From Megalopta genalis (taxonomy: Eukaryota; Arthropoda; Insecta; Hymenoptera; Halictidae), in assembly GCF_051020955.1 (NCBI RefSeq), contig NW_027476213.1:124001-188000 (forward strand): 64,000 bases of DNA, written 5' to 3'. Both the position numbers and the translations under genes were made by a program. Below are positions 25,100 to 39,500 of this stretch, piece by piece. The notes below the pieces were generated by a model. The model was given only the letters and a program-made list of their open reading frames with translations, did not search any database and was not told the origin of the DNA. Position 1 is the first letter of the stretch, and each line of letters starts with the position of its first letter.

Positions 25100-28000
25100 A
25101 TGCGAAACACAATATTTAGCGTCAAATCAATGCGAAGTAGAAGGCAGAGCTTCAAATCCATGCGATACAAATGGTTTAGCTTCAAATACTTGTGATATAC
25201 ATGATTTAGCTTCAACTGCATTCGAAGCAAACGAGTTAGCTCCAAATCCACGCGAAACACATGATTTAACTTCAAATCAGTGCGAAGAAGAAGGCTTAGC
25301 TTCAAATCTATGCGAATCTAATGGTTTGGCTTCAAATACTTGTGAAATGCATGATTTAGCTTCAACTGCATGCGAAACAACGAGTTACCTTCAAATCCAC
25401 GCGAAACACATGATTTAGCTTCAAATCAATATGATGTAGAAGGCTTAGCTTCAAATCCATGCAAAACACGTGATTTAGGATACAATCAATGCAAAGTAGA
25501 AGGCTTAGCTTCAAATCCATGCGAAACAAATGGTTTAGCTTCAAATACTTGCGATATAAATGATACAGCTTCAAATACAGGAGAAACAAACGAGTTAGTT
25601 TCAAATCCAAGCAAAACACACGATTTAGCTTCAATTCAATGCCAAGTAGAAGGCTTAGCTTCAAATCCATGCGAAACAAATGGTTTAGCTTCAAATACTT
25701 GCGATATAAATGATACAGCTTCAAATACAGGAGAAACAAACGGGTTAGCTTCAAATCCATGCAAAACACACAATTTAGCTTCAATTCAATGCCAAGTAGA
25801 AGGCTTAGCTTCAAATCCATGCGAATCAATTGTTTAGCTGCAAATACTTGTGATATACATGATTTAGTTTCAACTGCATGCGAAACAACGAGTTACCTTC
25901 AAATCCACGCGAAACACATAATTTAGCTTGAAATCAATGCGAAGTATCAGGTTTAACTTCAAATCCATGCGAAACACAATATTTAGCGTCAAATCAATGC
26001 GAAGTAGAAGGCAGAGCTTCAAATCCATGCGATACAAATGGTTTAGCTTCAAATACTTGTGATATACATGATATAGCTTCAACTGCATTCGAAGCAAACG
26101 AGTTAGCTCCAAATCCACGCGAAACACATGATTTAACTTCAAATCAATGCGAAGTAGCAGGTTTAGCTTCAAATCCATGCGAAACAAATGATTGAGCTTC
26201 CTACACTTGGGATATAGGTGATATAGCTTCAACTGCATGGGAAACAAATGAGTTACATTCAAATCCACGCGAAACACACGATTTAGATTCAAATCAACAT
26301 GATGTAGAAGGCTTAGCTTCAAATCCATGCAAAACACGTGATTTAGGATCCAATCAATGCGAAGTAGAAGCCTTAGCTTCAAATCCATGCGAAACAAATC
26401 GTTTAGCTTCAAATACTTGCGACATAAATGATACACCGTCAAGTACAGGTGAAACAATCGAGTTAGCTTCAAATCCATGCAAAACACACGATTTAGCTTC
26501 AATTCAATGCCAAGTAGAAGGCTTAGCTTCAAATCCATGCGAAACAAATGGTTTAGCTTTAAATACTTGCGATATAAATGATACAGCTTCAAATACAGGA
26601 GAAACAAACGGGTTAGCTTCAAATACATGCAAAACACACTATTTAGCTTCAATTCAATGCCAAGTAGAAGGCTTAGCTTCAAATCCATGCGAAACGAATG
26701 GTTTAGCTTCAAATACTTGCGATATAAATGACACAGCTTCAAATACAGGAGAAACAAACGAGTTAGCTTCAAATCCATGCAAAATACACGATTTAGCTTC
26801 AATTCAATGCCAAGTAGAAGGCTTAGCTTCAAATCCATGCGAATCAATGCTTCAAATACTTGTGAAATGCATGATTTAGCTTCAACTGCATGCGAAACAA
26901 CGAGTTACCTTCAAATCCACGCGAAACACATAATTTAGCTTCAAATCAATGCGAAGTAGCAGGTTTAACTTCAAATGCATGCGAAACACAATATTTAGCG
27001 TCAAATCAATGCGAAGTAGAAGGCAGAGGTTCAAATCCATGCGATACAAATGGTTTAGCTCCAAATACTTGTGATATACATGATTTAGCTTCAACTGCAT
27101 TCGAAGCAAACGAGTTAGCTCCAAATCCACGCGAAACACATGATTTAACTTCAAATCAGTGCGAAGTAGAAGGCTCAGCTTCAAATCCATGCGAATCTAC
27201 TGGTTCGGCTTCAAATACTTGTGATATGCATGATTTAGCTTCAACTGCATGCGAAACATCGAGTTACCTTCAAATCCACGCGAAACACATGATTTAGCTT
27301 CAAATCAATGTGATGTAGAAGGCTTAGCTTCAAATACATGTAAAACACGTGATTTAGGATCCAATCAATGCGAAGTAGAAGGCTTAGCTTCAAATCCATG
27401 CGAAACAAATGGTTTAGCTTCAAATACTTGCGATATAAATGATACAGCGTCAAATACAGGAGAAACAAACGAGTTAGTTTCAAATCCAAGCAAAACACAC
27501 GATTTAGCTTCAATTCAATGCAAAGTAGAAGGCTTAGCTTCAAATCCATGCGAAACAAAAGGTTTAGCTTCAAATACTTGCGATATAAATGATACAGCTT
27601 CAAATACAGGGGAAACAAACGAGTTAGTTTCAAATCCAAGCAAAACACACGATTTAGCTTCAATTCAATACCAAGTAGAAGGCTTAGCTTCAAATCCATG
27701 CGAATCTACTGGTTCGGCTTCAAATACTTGTGAAATGCATGATTTAGCTTCAACTGCATGCGAAACAACGAGTTACCTTCAAATCCACGCGAAACACAAT
27801 ATTTAGCGTCAAATCAGTGCGAAGTAGAAGGCTTAGCTTCAAATTCATGCGAATCCATGCTTCAAATACTTGTGAAATGCATGATTTAGCTTCAAATGCA
27901 TGCGAAACAACGAGTTACCTTCAAATCCACGCGAAACACATAATTTAGCTTCAAATCAATGCGAAGTAGCAGGTTTAGCTTCAAATCCATGCGAAACAAA

Positions 28001-30745
28001 TGATTGAGCTTCCTACACTTGGCATATAGGTGATATAGCTTCAACTGCATGCGAAACAAATAAGTTACATCCAAATCCACGCGAAACACATGATTTAGCT
28101 TCAAATCAATGTGATGTAGAAGGCTTAGCTTCAAATACATGCAAAATACGTGATTTAGGATCAAATCAATGCGAAGTAGAAGGCTTAGCTTCAAATCCAT
28201 GCGTAACAAATGGTTTAGCTTCAAATACTTGCGATATAAATGATACAGCGTCAAATACAGGAGAAACAAACGGGTTAGCTTCAAATCCATGCAAAACACA
28301 CAATTTAGCTTCAATTCAATGCCAAGTAGAAGGCTTAGCTTCAAATCCATGCGAATCAATAGTTTAGCTGCAAATACTTGTGATATACATGATTTAGTTT
28401 CAACTGCATGCGAAACAAACGAGTTAGCTTCAACTCGATGCGAAACACAATATTTAGCGTCAAATCAATGCGAAGTAGAAGGCAGAGCTTCAAATCCATG
28501 CGATACAAATGGTTTAGCTTCAAATACTTGTGATATACATGATTTAGCTTCAACTGCATTCGAAGCAAACGAGTTAGCTCCAAATCCACGCGAAACACAT
28601 GATTTAACTTCAAATCAGTGCGAAGAAGAAGGCTTAGCTTCAAATCCATGCGAATCTAATGGTTTGGCTTCAAATACTTGTGAAATGCATGATTTAGCTT
28701 CAACTGCATGCGAAACAACGAGTTACCTTCAAATCCAGGCGAAACACATGATTTAGCTTCAAATCAATATGATGTAGAAGGCTTAGCTTCAAATCCATGC
28801 AAAACACGTGATTTAGGATCCAATCAATGCAAAGTAGAAGGCTTAGCTTCAAATCCATGCGAAACAAATGGTTTAGCTTCAAATACTTGCGATATAAATG
28901 ATACAGCTTCAATTACAGGAGAAACAAACGAGTTAGTTTCAAATCCAAGCAAAACACACGATTTAGCTTCAATTCAATGCCAAGTAGAAGGCTTAGCTTC
29001 AAATCCATGCGAATCTACTGGTTCGGCTTCAAATACTTGTCAAATGCATGATTTAGCTTCAACTGCATGCGAAACAACGAGTTACCTTCAAATCCACGCG
29101 AAACACAATATTTAGCGTCAAATCAGTGCGAAGTAGAAGGCTTAGCTTCAAATTCATGCGAATCCATGCTTCAAATACTTGTGATATGCATGATTTAGCT
29201 TCAACTGCATGCGAAACATCGAGTTACCTTCAAATCCACGCCAAACACATAATTTTGCTTCAAATCAATGCGAAGTAGCAGGTTTAGCTTCAAATCCATG
29301 CGAAACAAATGATTGAGCTTCCTACACTTGGGATATAGGTGACATAGCTTCAACTGCATGCGAAACAAATGAGTTACATTCAAATCCACGCGAAACACAT
29401 GATTTAGCTTCAAATCATTGTCATGTAGAAGGCTTAGCTTCAAATCCATGCGAATCTACTGGTTCGGCTTCAAATACTTGTCAAATGCATGATTTAGCTT
29501 CAACTGCATGCGAAACAACGAGTTACCTTCAAATCCACGCGAAACACAATATTTAGCGTCAAATCAGTGCGAAGTAGAAGGCTTAGCTTCAAATTCATGC
29601 GAATCCATGCTTCAAATACTTGTGATATGCATGATTTAGCTTCAACTGCATGCGAAACATCGAGTTACCTTCAAATCCACGCCAAACACATAATTTTGCT
29701 TCAAATCAATGCGAAGTAGCAGGTTTAGCTTCAAATCCATGCGAAACAAATGATTGAGCTTCCTACACTTGGGATATAGGTGACATAGCTTCAACTGCAT
29801 GCGAAACAAATGAGTTACATTCAAATCCACGCGAAACACATGATTTAGCTTCAAATCATTGTGATGTAGAAGGCTTAGCTTCAAATACATGCAAAACACG
29901 TGATTTAGGATCCAATCAATGCGAAGTAGAAGGCTTAGCTTCAAATCCATGCGAGACAAATGGTTTAGCTTCAAATACAGGAGAAACAAACGGGTTAGCT
30001 TCAAATCCATGCAAAACACACAATTTAGCTTCAAATCAATGCCAAGTAGAAGGCTTAGCTTCAAATCCATGCGAATCAATTGTTTAGCTGCAAATACTTG
30101 TGATATACATGATTTAGTTTCAACTGCATGCGAAACAAACGAGTTAGCTTCAAATCGATGCGAAACACAATATTTAGCGTCAAATCAATGCGAAGTAGAA
30201 GGCAGAGCTTCAAATCCATGCGATACAAATGGTTTAGCTTCAAATACTTGTGATATACATGATTTAGCTTCAACTGCATTGGAAGCAAACGAGTTAGCTC
30301 CAAATCCACGCGAAACACATGACTTAACTTCAAATCAGTGCGAAGTAGAAGGCTTAGCTTCAAATCCATGCGAATCTAATGGTTCGGCTTCAAATACTTG
30401 TGAAATGCATGATTTAGCTTCAACTGCATGCGAAACAACGAGTTACCTTCAAATCCACGCGAAACACATGATTCAGCTGCAAATCAATGCGATGTAGAAG
30501 GTTTAGATTCAAATCCATGAAAACACGTGATTTAGGATCCAATCAATGCGAAGTAGAAGGCTTAGCTTCAAATCCATGCGAAACAAATGGTTTAGCTTCA
30601 AATATTTGCGATATAAATGATACAGCTTCAAATACGGTAGAAACAAACGAGTTAGCTTCAAATCCATGCAAAATACACGATTTAGCTTCAATTCAATGCC
30701 AAGTAGAAGGATTAGCTACAAATCTATGCGAATCAATTGTTTAGC
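25100..30745 (+). repeat. 6-kb segmental duplication, copy 1
   Basis: This segment recurs at 31173-36527 at an offset of 6,073 bp up to about 29450, then 5,782 bp to the end. The 291-bp change equals a 441-bp tandem duplication present only in copy 1 minus a 150-bp phrase present only in copy 2 (near 35600-35740). Elsewhere I noticed very few differences, for example AAATGATTGAGC at 28005 against AAATTATTGAGC in copy 2. Confidence 0.85.
29011..29892 (+). repeat. 441-bp unit in tandem duplicate
   Basis: Units are 29011-29451 and 29452-29892, each opening at GAATCTACTGGTTCGGC. A length of 441 bp is 15 monomers, with one 23-bp and two 29-bp monomers accounting for the nine missing bases. The corresponding place in the other 6-kb copy (around 35090-35520) has only one unit. 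I saw one difference between the units: TCATGTAG at 29421 against TGATGTAG in the second. Confidence 0.85.
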
Positions 30746-31172
30746 TTCAAATACTTGCGATATAAATGATACAGCTTCAAATACAGGAGAAACAAACGAG
30801 TTAGTTTCAAATCCAAGCAAAACACACGATTTAGCTTCAATTCAATGCCAAGTAGAAGGCTTAGCTTCAAATCCATGCGAAACAAATGGTTTAGCTTCAA
30901 ATACTTGCGATATAAATGATACAGCTTCAAATACAGGAGAAACAAACGGGTTAGCTTCAAATCCATGCAAAACACACAATTTAGCTTCAATTCAATGCCA
31001 AGTAGAAGGCTTAGCTTCAAATCCATGCGAATCAATTGTTTAGCTGCAAATACTTGTGATATACATGATTTAGTTTCAACTGCATGCGAAACAACGAGTT
31101 ACCTTCAAATCCACGCGAAACACATAATTTAGCTTGAAATCAATGCGAAGTATCAGGTTTAACTTCAAATCC
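30746..31172 (+). repeat. Linker segment copied from about 25540-25966
   Basis: This stretch between the two 6-kb copies matches about 25540-25966 at an offset of 5,206 bp. The match includes the GCGAATCAATTG variant and the AATCAATGCGAAGTATCAGG variant. It shows that the duplication junction was patched with array sequence from inside the copied unit. Confidence 0.65.
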
Positions 31173-34100
31173 ATGCGAAACACAATATTTAGCGTCAAAT
31201 CAATGCGAAGTAGAAGGCAGAGCTTCAAATCCATGCGATACAAATGGTTTAGCTTCAAATACTTGTGATATACATGATTTAGCTTCAACTGCATTCGAAG
31301 CAAACGAGTTAGCTCCAAATCCACGCGAAACACATGATTTAACTTCAAATCAGTGCGAAGAAGAAGGCTTAGCTTCAAATCTATGCGAATCTAATGGTTT
31401 GGCTTCAAATACTTGTGAAATGCATGATTTAGCTTCAACTGCATGCGAAACAACGAGTTACCTTCAAATCCACGCGAAACACATGATTTAGCTTCAAATC
31501 AATATGATGTAGAAGGCTTAGCTTCAAATCCATGCAAAACACGTGATTTAGGATACAATCAATGCAAAGTAGAAGGCTTAGCTTCAAATCCATGCGAAAC
31601 AAATGGTTTAGCTTCAAATACTTGCGATATAAATGATACAGCTTCAAATACAGGAGAAACAAACGAGTTAGTTTCAAATCCAAGCAAAACACACGATTTA
31701 GCTTCAATTCAATGCCAAGTAGAAGGCTTAGCTTCAAATCCATGCGAAACAAATGGTTTAGCTTCAAATACTTGCGATATAAATGATACAGCTTCAAATA
31801 CAGGAGAAACAAACGGGTTAGCTTCAAATCCATGCAAAACACACAATTTAGCTTCAATTCAATGCCAAGTAGAAGGCTTAGCTTCAAATCCATGCGAATC
31901 AATTGTTTAGCTGCAAATACTTGTGATATACATGATTTAGTTTCAACTGCATGCGAAACAACGAGTTACCTTCAAATCCACGCGAAACACATAATTTAGC
32001 TTGAAATCAATGCGAAGTATCAGGTTTAACTTCAAATCCATGCGAAACACAATATTTAGCGTCAAATCAATGCGAAGTAGAAGGCAGAGCTTCAAATCCA
32101 TGCGATACAAATGGTTTAGCTTCAAATACTTGTGATATACATGATATAGCTTCAACTGCATTCGAAGCAAACGAGTTAGCTCCAAATCCACGCGAAACAC
32201 ATGATTTAACTTCAAATCAATGCGAAGTAGCAGGTTTAGCTTCAAATCCATGCGAAACAAATGATTGAGCTTCCTACACTTGGGATATAGGTGATATAGC
32301 TTCAACTGCATGGGAAACAAATGAGTTACATTCAAATCCACGCGAAACACACGATTTAGATTCAAATCAACATGATGTAGAAGGCTTAGCTTCAAATCCA
32401 TGCAAAACACGTGATTTAGGATCCAATCAATGCGAAGTAGAAGCCTTAGCTTCAAATCCATGCGAAACAAATCGTTTAGCTTCAAATACTTGCGACATAA
32501 ATGATACACCGTCAAGTACAGGTGAAACAATCGAGTTAGCTTCAAATCCATGCAAAACACACGATTTAGCTTCAATTCAATGCCAAGTAGAAGGCTTAGC
32601 TTCAAATCCATGCGAAACAAATGGTTTAGCTTTAAATACTTGCGATATAAATGATACAGCTTCAAATACAGGAGAAACAAACGGGTTAGCTTCAAATACA
32701 TGCAAAACACACTATTTAGCTTCAATTCAATGCCAAGTAGAAGGCTTAGCTTCAAATCCATGCGAAACGAATGGTTTAGCTTCAAATACTTGCGATATAA
32801 ATGACACAGCTTCAAATACAGGAGAAACAAACGAGTTAGCTTCAAATCCATGCAAAATACACGATTTAGCTTCAATTCAATGCCAAGTAGAAGGCTTAGC
32901 TTCAAATCCATGCGAATCAATGCTTCAAATACTTGTGAAATGCATGATTTAGCTTCAACTGCATGCGAAACAACGAGTTACCTTCAAATCCACGCGAAAC
33001 ACATAATTTAGCTTCAAATCAATGCGAAGTAGCAGGTTTAACTTCAAATGCATGCGAAACACAATATTTAGCGTCAAATCAATGCGAAGTAGAAGGCAGA
33101 GGTTCAAATCCATGCGATACAAATGGTTTAGCTCCAAATACTTGTGATATACATGATTTAGCTTCAACTGCATTCGAAGCAAACGAGTTAGCTCCAAATC
33201 CACGCGAAACACATGATTTAACTTCAAATCAGTGCGAAGTAGAAGGCTCAGCTTCAAATCCATGCGAATCTACTGGTTCGGCTTCAAATACTTGTGATAT
33301 GCATGATTTAGCTTCAACTGCATGCGAAACATCGAGTTACCTTCAAATCCACGCGAAACACATGATTTAGCTTCAAATCAATGTGATGTAGAAGGCTTAG
33401 CTTCAAATACATGTAAAACACGTGATTTAGGATCCAATCAATGCGAAGTAGAAGGCTTAGCTTCAAATCCATGCGAAACAAATGGTTTAGCTTCAAATAC
33501 TTGCGATATAAATGATACAGCGTCAAATACAGGAGAAACAAACGAGTTAGTTTCAAATCCAAGCAAAACACACGATTTAGCTTCAATTCAATGCAAAGTA
33601 GAAGGCTTAGCTTCAAATCCATGCGAAACAAAAGGTTTAGCTTCAAATACTTGCGATATAAATGATACAGCTTCAAATACAGGGGAAACAAACGAGTTAG
33701 TTTCAAATCCAAGCAAAACACACGATTTAGCTTCAATTCAATACCAAGTAGAAGGCTTAGCTTCAAATCCATGCGAATCTACTGGTTCGGCTTCAAATAC
33801 TTGTGAAATGCATGATTTAGCTTCAACTGCATGCGAAACAACGAGTTACCTTCAAATCCACGCGAAACACAATATTTAGCGTCAAATCAGTGCGAAGTAG
33901 AAGGCTTAGCTTCAAATTCATTCGAATCCATGCTTCAAATACTTGTGAAATGCATGATTTAGCTTCAAATGCATGCGAAACAACGAGTTACCTTCAAATC
34001 CACGCGAAACACATAATTTAGCTTCAAATCAATGCGAAGTAGCAGGTTTAGCTTCAAATCCATGCGAAACAAATTATTGAGCTTCCTACACTTGGCATAT

Positions 34101-36527
34101 AGGTGATATAGCTTCAACTGCATGCGAAACAAATAAGTTACATCCAAATCCACGCGAAACACATGATTTAGCTTCAAATCAATGTGATGTAGAAGGCTTA
34201 GCTTCAAATACATGCAAAATACGTGATTTAGGATCAAATCAATGCGAAGTAGAAGGCTTAGCTTCAAATCCATGCGTAACAAATGGTTTAGCTTCAAATA
34301 CTTGCGATATAAATGATACAGCGTCAAATACAGGAGAAACAAACGGGTTAGCTTCAAATCCATGCAAAACACACAATTTAGCTTCAATTCAATGCCAAGT
34401 AGAAGGCTTAGCTTCAAATCCATGCGAATCAATAGTTTAGCTGCAAATACTTGTGATATACATGATTTAGTTTCAACTGCATGCGAAACAAACGAGTTAG
34501 CTTCAACTCGATGCGAAACACAATATTTAGCGTCAAATCAATGCGAAGTAGAAGGCAGAGCTTCAAATCCATGCGATACAAATGGTTTAGCTTCAAATAC
34601 TTGTGATATACATGATTTAGCTTCAACTGCATTCGAAGCAAACGAGTTAGCTCCAAATCCACGCGAAACACATGATTTAACTTCAAATCAGTGCGAAGAA
34701 GAAGGCTTAGCTTCAAATCCATGCGAATCTAATGGTTTGGCTTCAAATACTTGTGAAATGCATGATTTAGCTTCAACTGCATGCGAAACAACGAGTTACC
34801 TTCAAATCCAGGCGAAACACATGATTTAGCTTCAAATCAATATGATGTAGAAGGCTTAGCTTCAAATCCATGCAAAACACGTGATTTAGGATCCAATCAA
34901 TGCAAAGTAGAAGGCTTAGCTTCAAATCCATGCGAAACAAATGGTTTAGCTTCAAATACTTGCGATATAAATGATACAGCTTCAATTACAGGAGAAACAA
35001 ACGAGTTAGTTTCAAATCCAAGCAAAACACACGATTTAGCTTCAATTCAATGCCAAGTAGAAGGCTTAGCTTCAAATCCATGCGAATCTACTGGTTCGGC
35101 TTCAAATACTTGTCAAATGCATGATTTAGCTTCAACTGCATGCGAAACAACGAGTTACCTTCAAATCCACGCGAAACACAATATTTAGCGTCAAATCAGT
35201 GCGAAGTAGAAGGCTTAGCTTCAAATTCATGCGAATCCATGCTTCAAATACTTGTGATATGCATGATTTAGCTTCAACTGCATGCGAAACATCGAGTTAC
35301 CTTCAAATCCACGCCAAACACATAATTTTGCTTCAAATCAATGCGAAGTAGCAGGTTTAGCTTCAAATCCATGCGAAACAAATGATTGAGCTTCCTACAC
35401 TTGGGATATAGGTGACATAGCTTCAACTGCATGCGAAACAAATGAGTTACATTCAAATCCACGCGAAACACATGATTTAGCTTCAAATCATTGTGATGTA
35501 GAAGGCTTAGCTTCAAATACATGCAAAACACGTGATTTAGGATCCAATCAATGCGAAGTAGAAGGCTTAGCTTCAAATCCATGCGAAACAAATGGTTTAG
35601 CTTCAAATACTTGCGATATAAATGATACAGCGTCAAACACAGGAGAAACAAACGAGTTAGTTTCAAATCCAAGCAAAACACACGATTTAGCTTCAATTCA
35701 ATGCCAAGTAGAAGGCTTAGCTTCAAATCCATGCGAGACAAATGGTTTAGCTTCAAATACAGGAGAAACAAACGGGTTAGCTTCAAATCCATGCAAAACA
35801 CACAATTTAGCTTCAAATCAATGCCAAGTAGAAGGCTTAGCTTCAAATCCATGCGAATCAATTGTTTAGCTGCAAATACTTGTGATATACATGATTTAGT
35901 TTCAACTGCATGCGAAACAAACGAGTTAGCTTCAAATCGATGCGAAACACAATATTTAGCGTCAAATCAATGCGAAGTAGAAGGCAGAGCTTCAAATCCA
36001 TGCGATACAAATGGTTTAGCTTCAAATACTTGTGATATACATGATTTAGCTTCAACTGCATTGGAAGCAAACGAGTTAGCTCCAAATCCACGCGAAACAC
36101 ATGACTTAACTTCAAATCAGTGCGAAGTAGAAGGCTTAGCTTCAAATCCATGCGAATCTAATGGTTCGGCTTCAAATACTTGTGAAATGCATGATTTAGC
36201 TTCAACTGCATGCGAAACAACGAGTTACCTTCAAATCCACGCGAAACACATGATTCAGCTGCAAATCAATGCGATGTAGAAGGTTTAGATTCAAATCCAT
36301 GAAAACACGTGATTTAGGATCCAATCAATGCGAAGTAGAAGGCTTAGCTTCAAATCCATGCGAAACAAATGGTTTAGCTTCAAATATTTGCGATATAAAT
36401 GATACAGCTTCAAATACGGTAGAAACAAACGAGTTAGCTTCAAATCCATGCAAAATACACGATTTAGCTTCAATTCAATGCCAAGTAGAAGGATTAGCTA
36501 CAAATCTATGCGAATCAATTGTTTAGC
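31173..36527 (+). repeat. 6-kb segmental duplication, copy 2
   Basis: Near-identical to 25100-30745 apart from the 441-bp and 150-bp copy-number differences. Its right part (from 35507) is also the left end of the 6,768-bp tandem duplication, so the two large events overlap. Long open frames on both strands translate identically in the two copies over most of the length, which supports very recent duplication. Confidence 0.85.
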
Positions 36528-39500
36528 TGCAAATACTTGTGATATACATGATTTAGTTTCAACTGCATGCGAAACAAACGAGTTAGCTTCAAATCCATGC
36601 GAAACACAATATTTAGCGTCAAATCAGTGCGAAGTAGAAGGCTTAGCTTCAAATTCATGCGAATCCATGCTTGAAATACTTGTGAAATGCATGATTTAGC
36701 TTCAACTGCATGCGAAACAACGAGGTACCTTCAAATCCACGCGAAACACATAATTTAGCTTCAAATCAATGCGAAGTAGCAGGTTTAACTTCAAATCCAT
36801 GCGAATCAAATGATTTAGATTTAGATACTTGCGACATAAGTGATATAGCTTCAACTGCATGCGAAACAAATGAGTTACATTCAAATCCAAGCGAAACACA
36901 TAATTTAGCATCAAATCAATGCGAAGCAAATGATTTAGCTTAAAATACTTGCGATATAAGTGATATAGCTTCAAATGCAGACGAAACAAACGAGTTAGCT
37001 ACATATCCATGCGATACACATGATTTAGCTTCAACTCAATCCGAAGTAGAAGGACTAGCTTCAAATCCATGTGAAACAAATGATTTAGCTTCAAATACTT
37101 TCGATATAAGTGATATAGATTCAACTGCAGGCGAAACAAACGAGTTAGCTTCATATCCATGCGAAACACATGATATAGCTACAAATCAATGCGATGTAGA
37201 AGGTTTAGCTTCAAATCCATGCGATACAAATGGTTTGGCTACTAATACCTGTGATATATGTTATTTAGATTTAACTGCATGCGCAACGAACCAGTTAGCT
37301 TCAAATCCATGCGAAACACATGATTTAGCTTCAGATCAATGGGAAGTAGAAGGCTTATCTTCAAATCCATGCGATACAAATGATTTAGCTTCAAATACTT
37401 GTGATATACATGATTTAGCTTCAACTGCATTCGAAGCAAACGAGTTAGCTCCGAATCCACGTGAAACACATTATTTAGCTTCAAATACTTGTGATATACA
37501 TGACGCGTCAACTGCATACGAAATAAACTAGTTAGCTTCAAACCCAAGGGAAACACATGATTTAACTTCAAATCAATGCGAAGTAGAAGGCTTAGCTTCA
37601 AATCAATGTGAAACAAATGGTTTTGATTCAGATACTTGTGATAAACATGATTTAGCTTCAACTGCATGCGAAACAAGCGAGTTAGTTTCAAATCCATGCG
37701 GATCTTATGATTTAGCTTCAAATCAATGCGATGTAGAAGGCTTAGGTTCAAATCCATGCGAATCAAATTGTTTAGCTTCAAATACATGTGAAATACATGA
37801 TTAAGCTACGACTGCATGCGAAACAAACGAGTTAGCTCCAAATCCAAGCCGAACACATGATTTAGCTTCATATCAATGCGAAGTAGAAGGCTCAGCTTCA
37901 AATCCATGCGAAACACGTGATTTAGCTTCAAATCAATGCGAAGTAGAAGATTTACCTTCAAATCCAAGCGAAACACATGATTTAGCTTCAAATCAATGCG
38001 ATGTAGAAGGCTCTGCTTCAAATCCATGCGAATCAAATGGTTTAGCTCCAAATACTTGCCATATAAGTGATATAGCTTCAAATGCAGACGAAACAATCGA
38101 GATAGCTTCAAATCTATGCGAAACACATGATTTATATGCAAATCAATGCGTCCTAGAAGGCTTAGCTTCAATTTCATGCGGTACAAATGATTTAGCTTCA
38201 AATACTTGTGATATTAGTGATATAGATTCAACTGCAGACGTAACAAACGACTTAGCTTCAAATCAATGCGAAACTCATGATTTAGCTTCAAATCAATCCG
38301 ACCTAGAAGTCTTAGCTTCAAAACCATGCGAAACAAATGATTTAGCTTCAAATCAATGCGAAGTAGAAGGCTTACCTTCAAATCCATGCGAAACGAAAGA
38401 TTTAGCTTTAAATACTTGCGAATATAAGTGATATAGCTTCAAATACAGGCGACGCAAACGAGTTTGCTTCAAATCCATGCCAAACACATGATTTAGCTTC
38501 AGATCCAAGCGAAACACATGATTTAGCTTCAAATCAATGCGATGTAGAAGGTTTAGCTTCAAATCTGTGCGAAACAAATGATTTAGCTTCAAATACTCTC
38601 GATATTAGTGATATAGCTTCAAATGCAGAAGAAACAATCGAGTTAGCTTCAAATCCATGCGAAACAAATGATTTAGCTTCAGATGCTTGCAATATAAGTG
38701 ATATAGCTCCAAATGCTGACGAAACAAACGGGTTAGCTACGAATCCATGTGAAACACATGATTTGGCTTCGAATCAATGCGAAGTAGAAGGCTTAGCTTC
38801 AAATCCATGCGGAACAAAGGGATTAGTTTCAGATACTTACGTTATACATAATTTGGCTTCAACTGCATGCGAAATCAACGAGTTAGCTTCAAGTCCACGC
38901 GAAATACTTGATTTAGATTCAAATCAATGATATGTAGAAGGTTTAGCTTCAAATCTGCGCGTTATAAATGATTTAGCTTCAAATACTTCCGATAAAAGTG
39001 ATATAGCTTCAAATGCTGGCGAAACAAACGAGTTAGCTTCAAATCCATGTGAAACAAATCATTTAGCTTCAAATCCATGCGAAACACATGATTTTGCTGC
39101 AAATCTATGCGAAGTAGAAGGTTTCGCTTCAAATACATGAGAAACAAAAGATTTAGTTTCAAATCAATGCGATGTGGAAGGTTTAGCTACAAATCCGCGT
39201 GAAACAAATGATTTAGCATCAGATACTTGTTATATAAGTGATATAGCTACAAATGCAGGGGAAACAAACGGGTTAGCTTTAAATACATGCAAAACACATG
39301 ATTAAGCTGCAAATCAATGCGATGTAGAAGGTTTAGCTTCAAATCCATGCGATACAAATGATTTAGCATCAGATACTTGCGATATAATTGATATAGCTTC
39401 AAATGCATGCGAAACAAACGAGAAAGCTTCAAATACTTGCGATATAAATGAAACAGCTTCAAATGCAGACAAAACAAACGAGTTAGCTTCACATCCGTGC

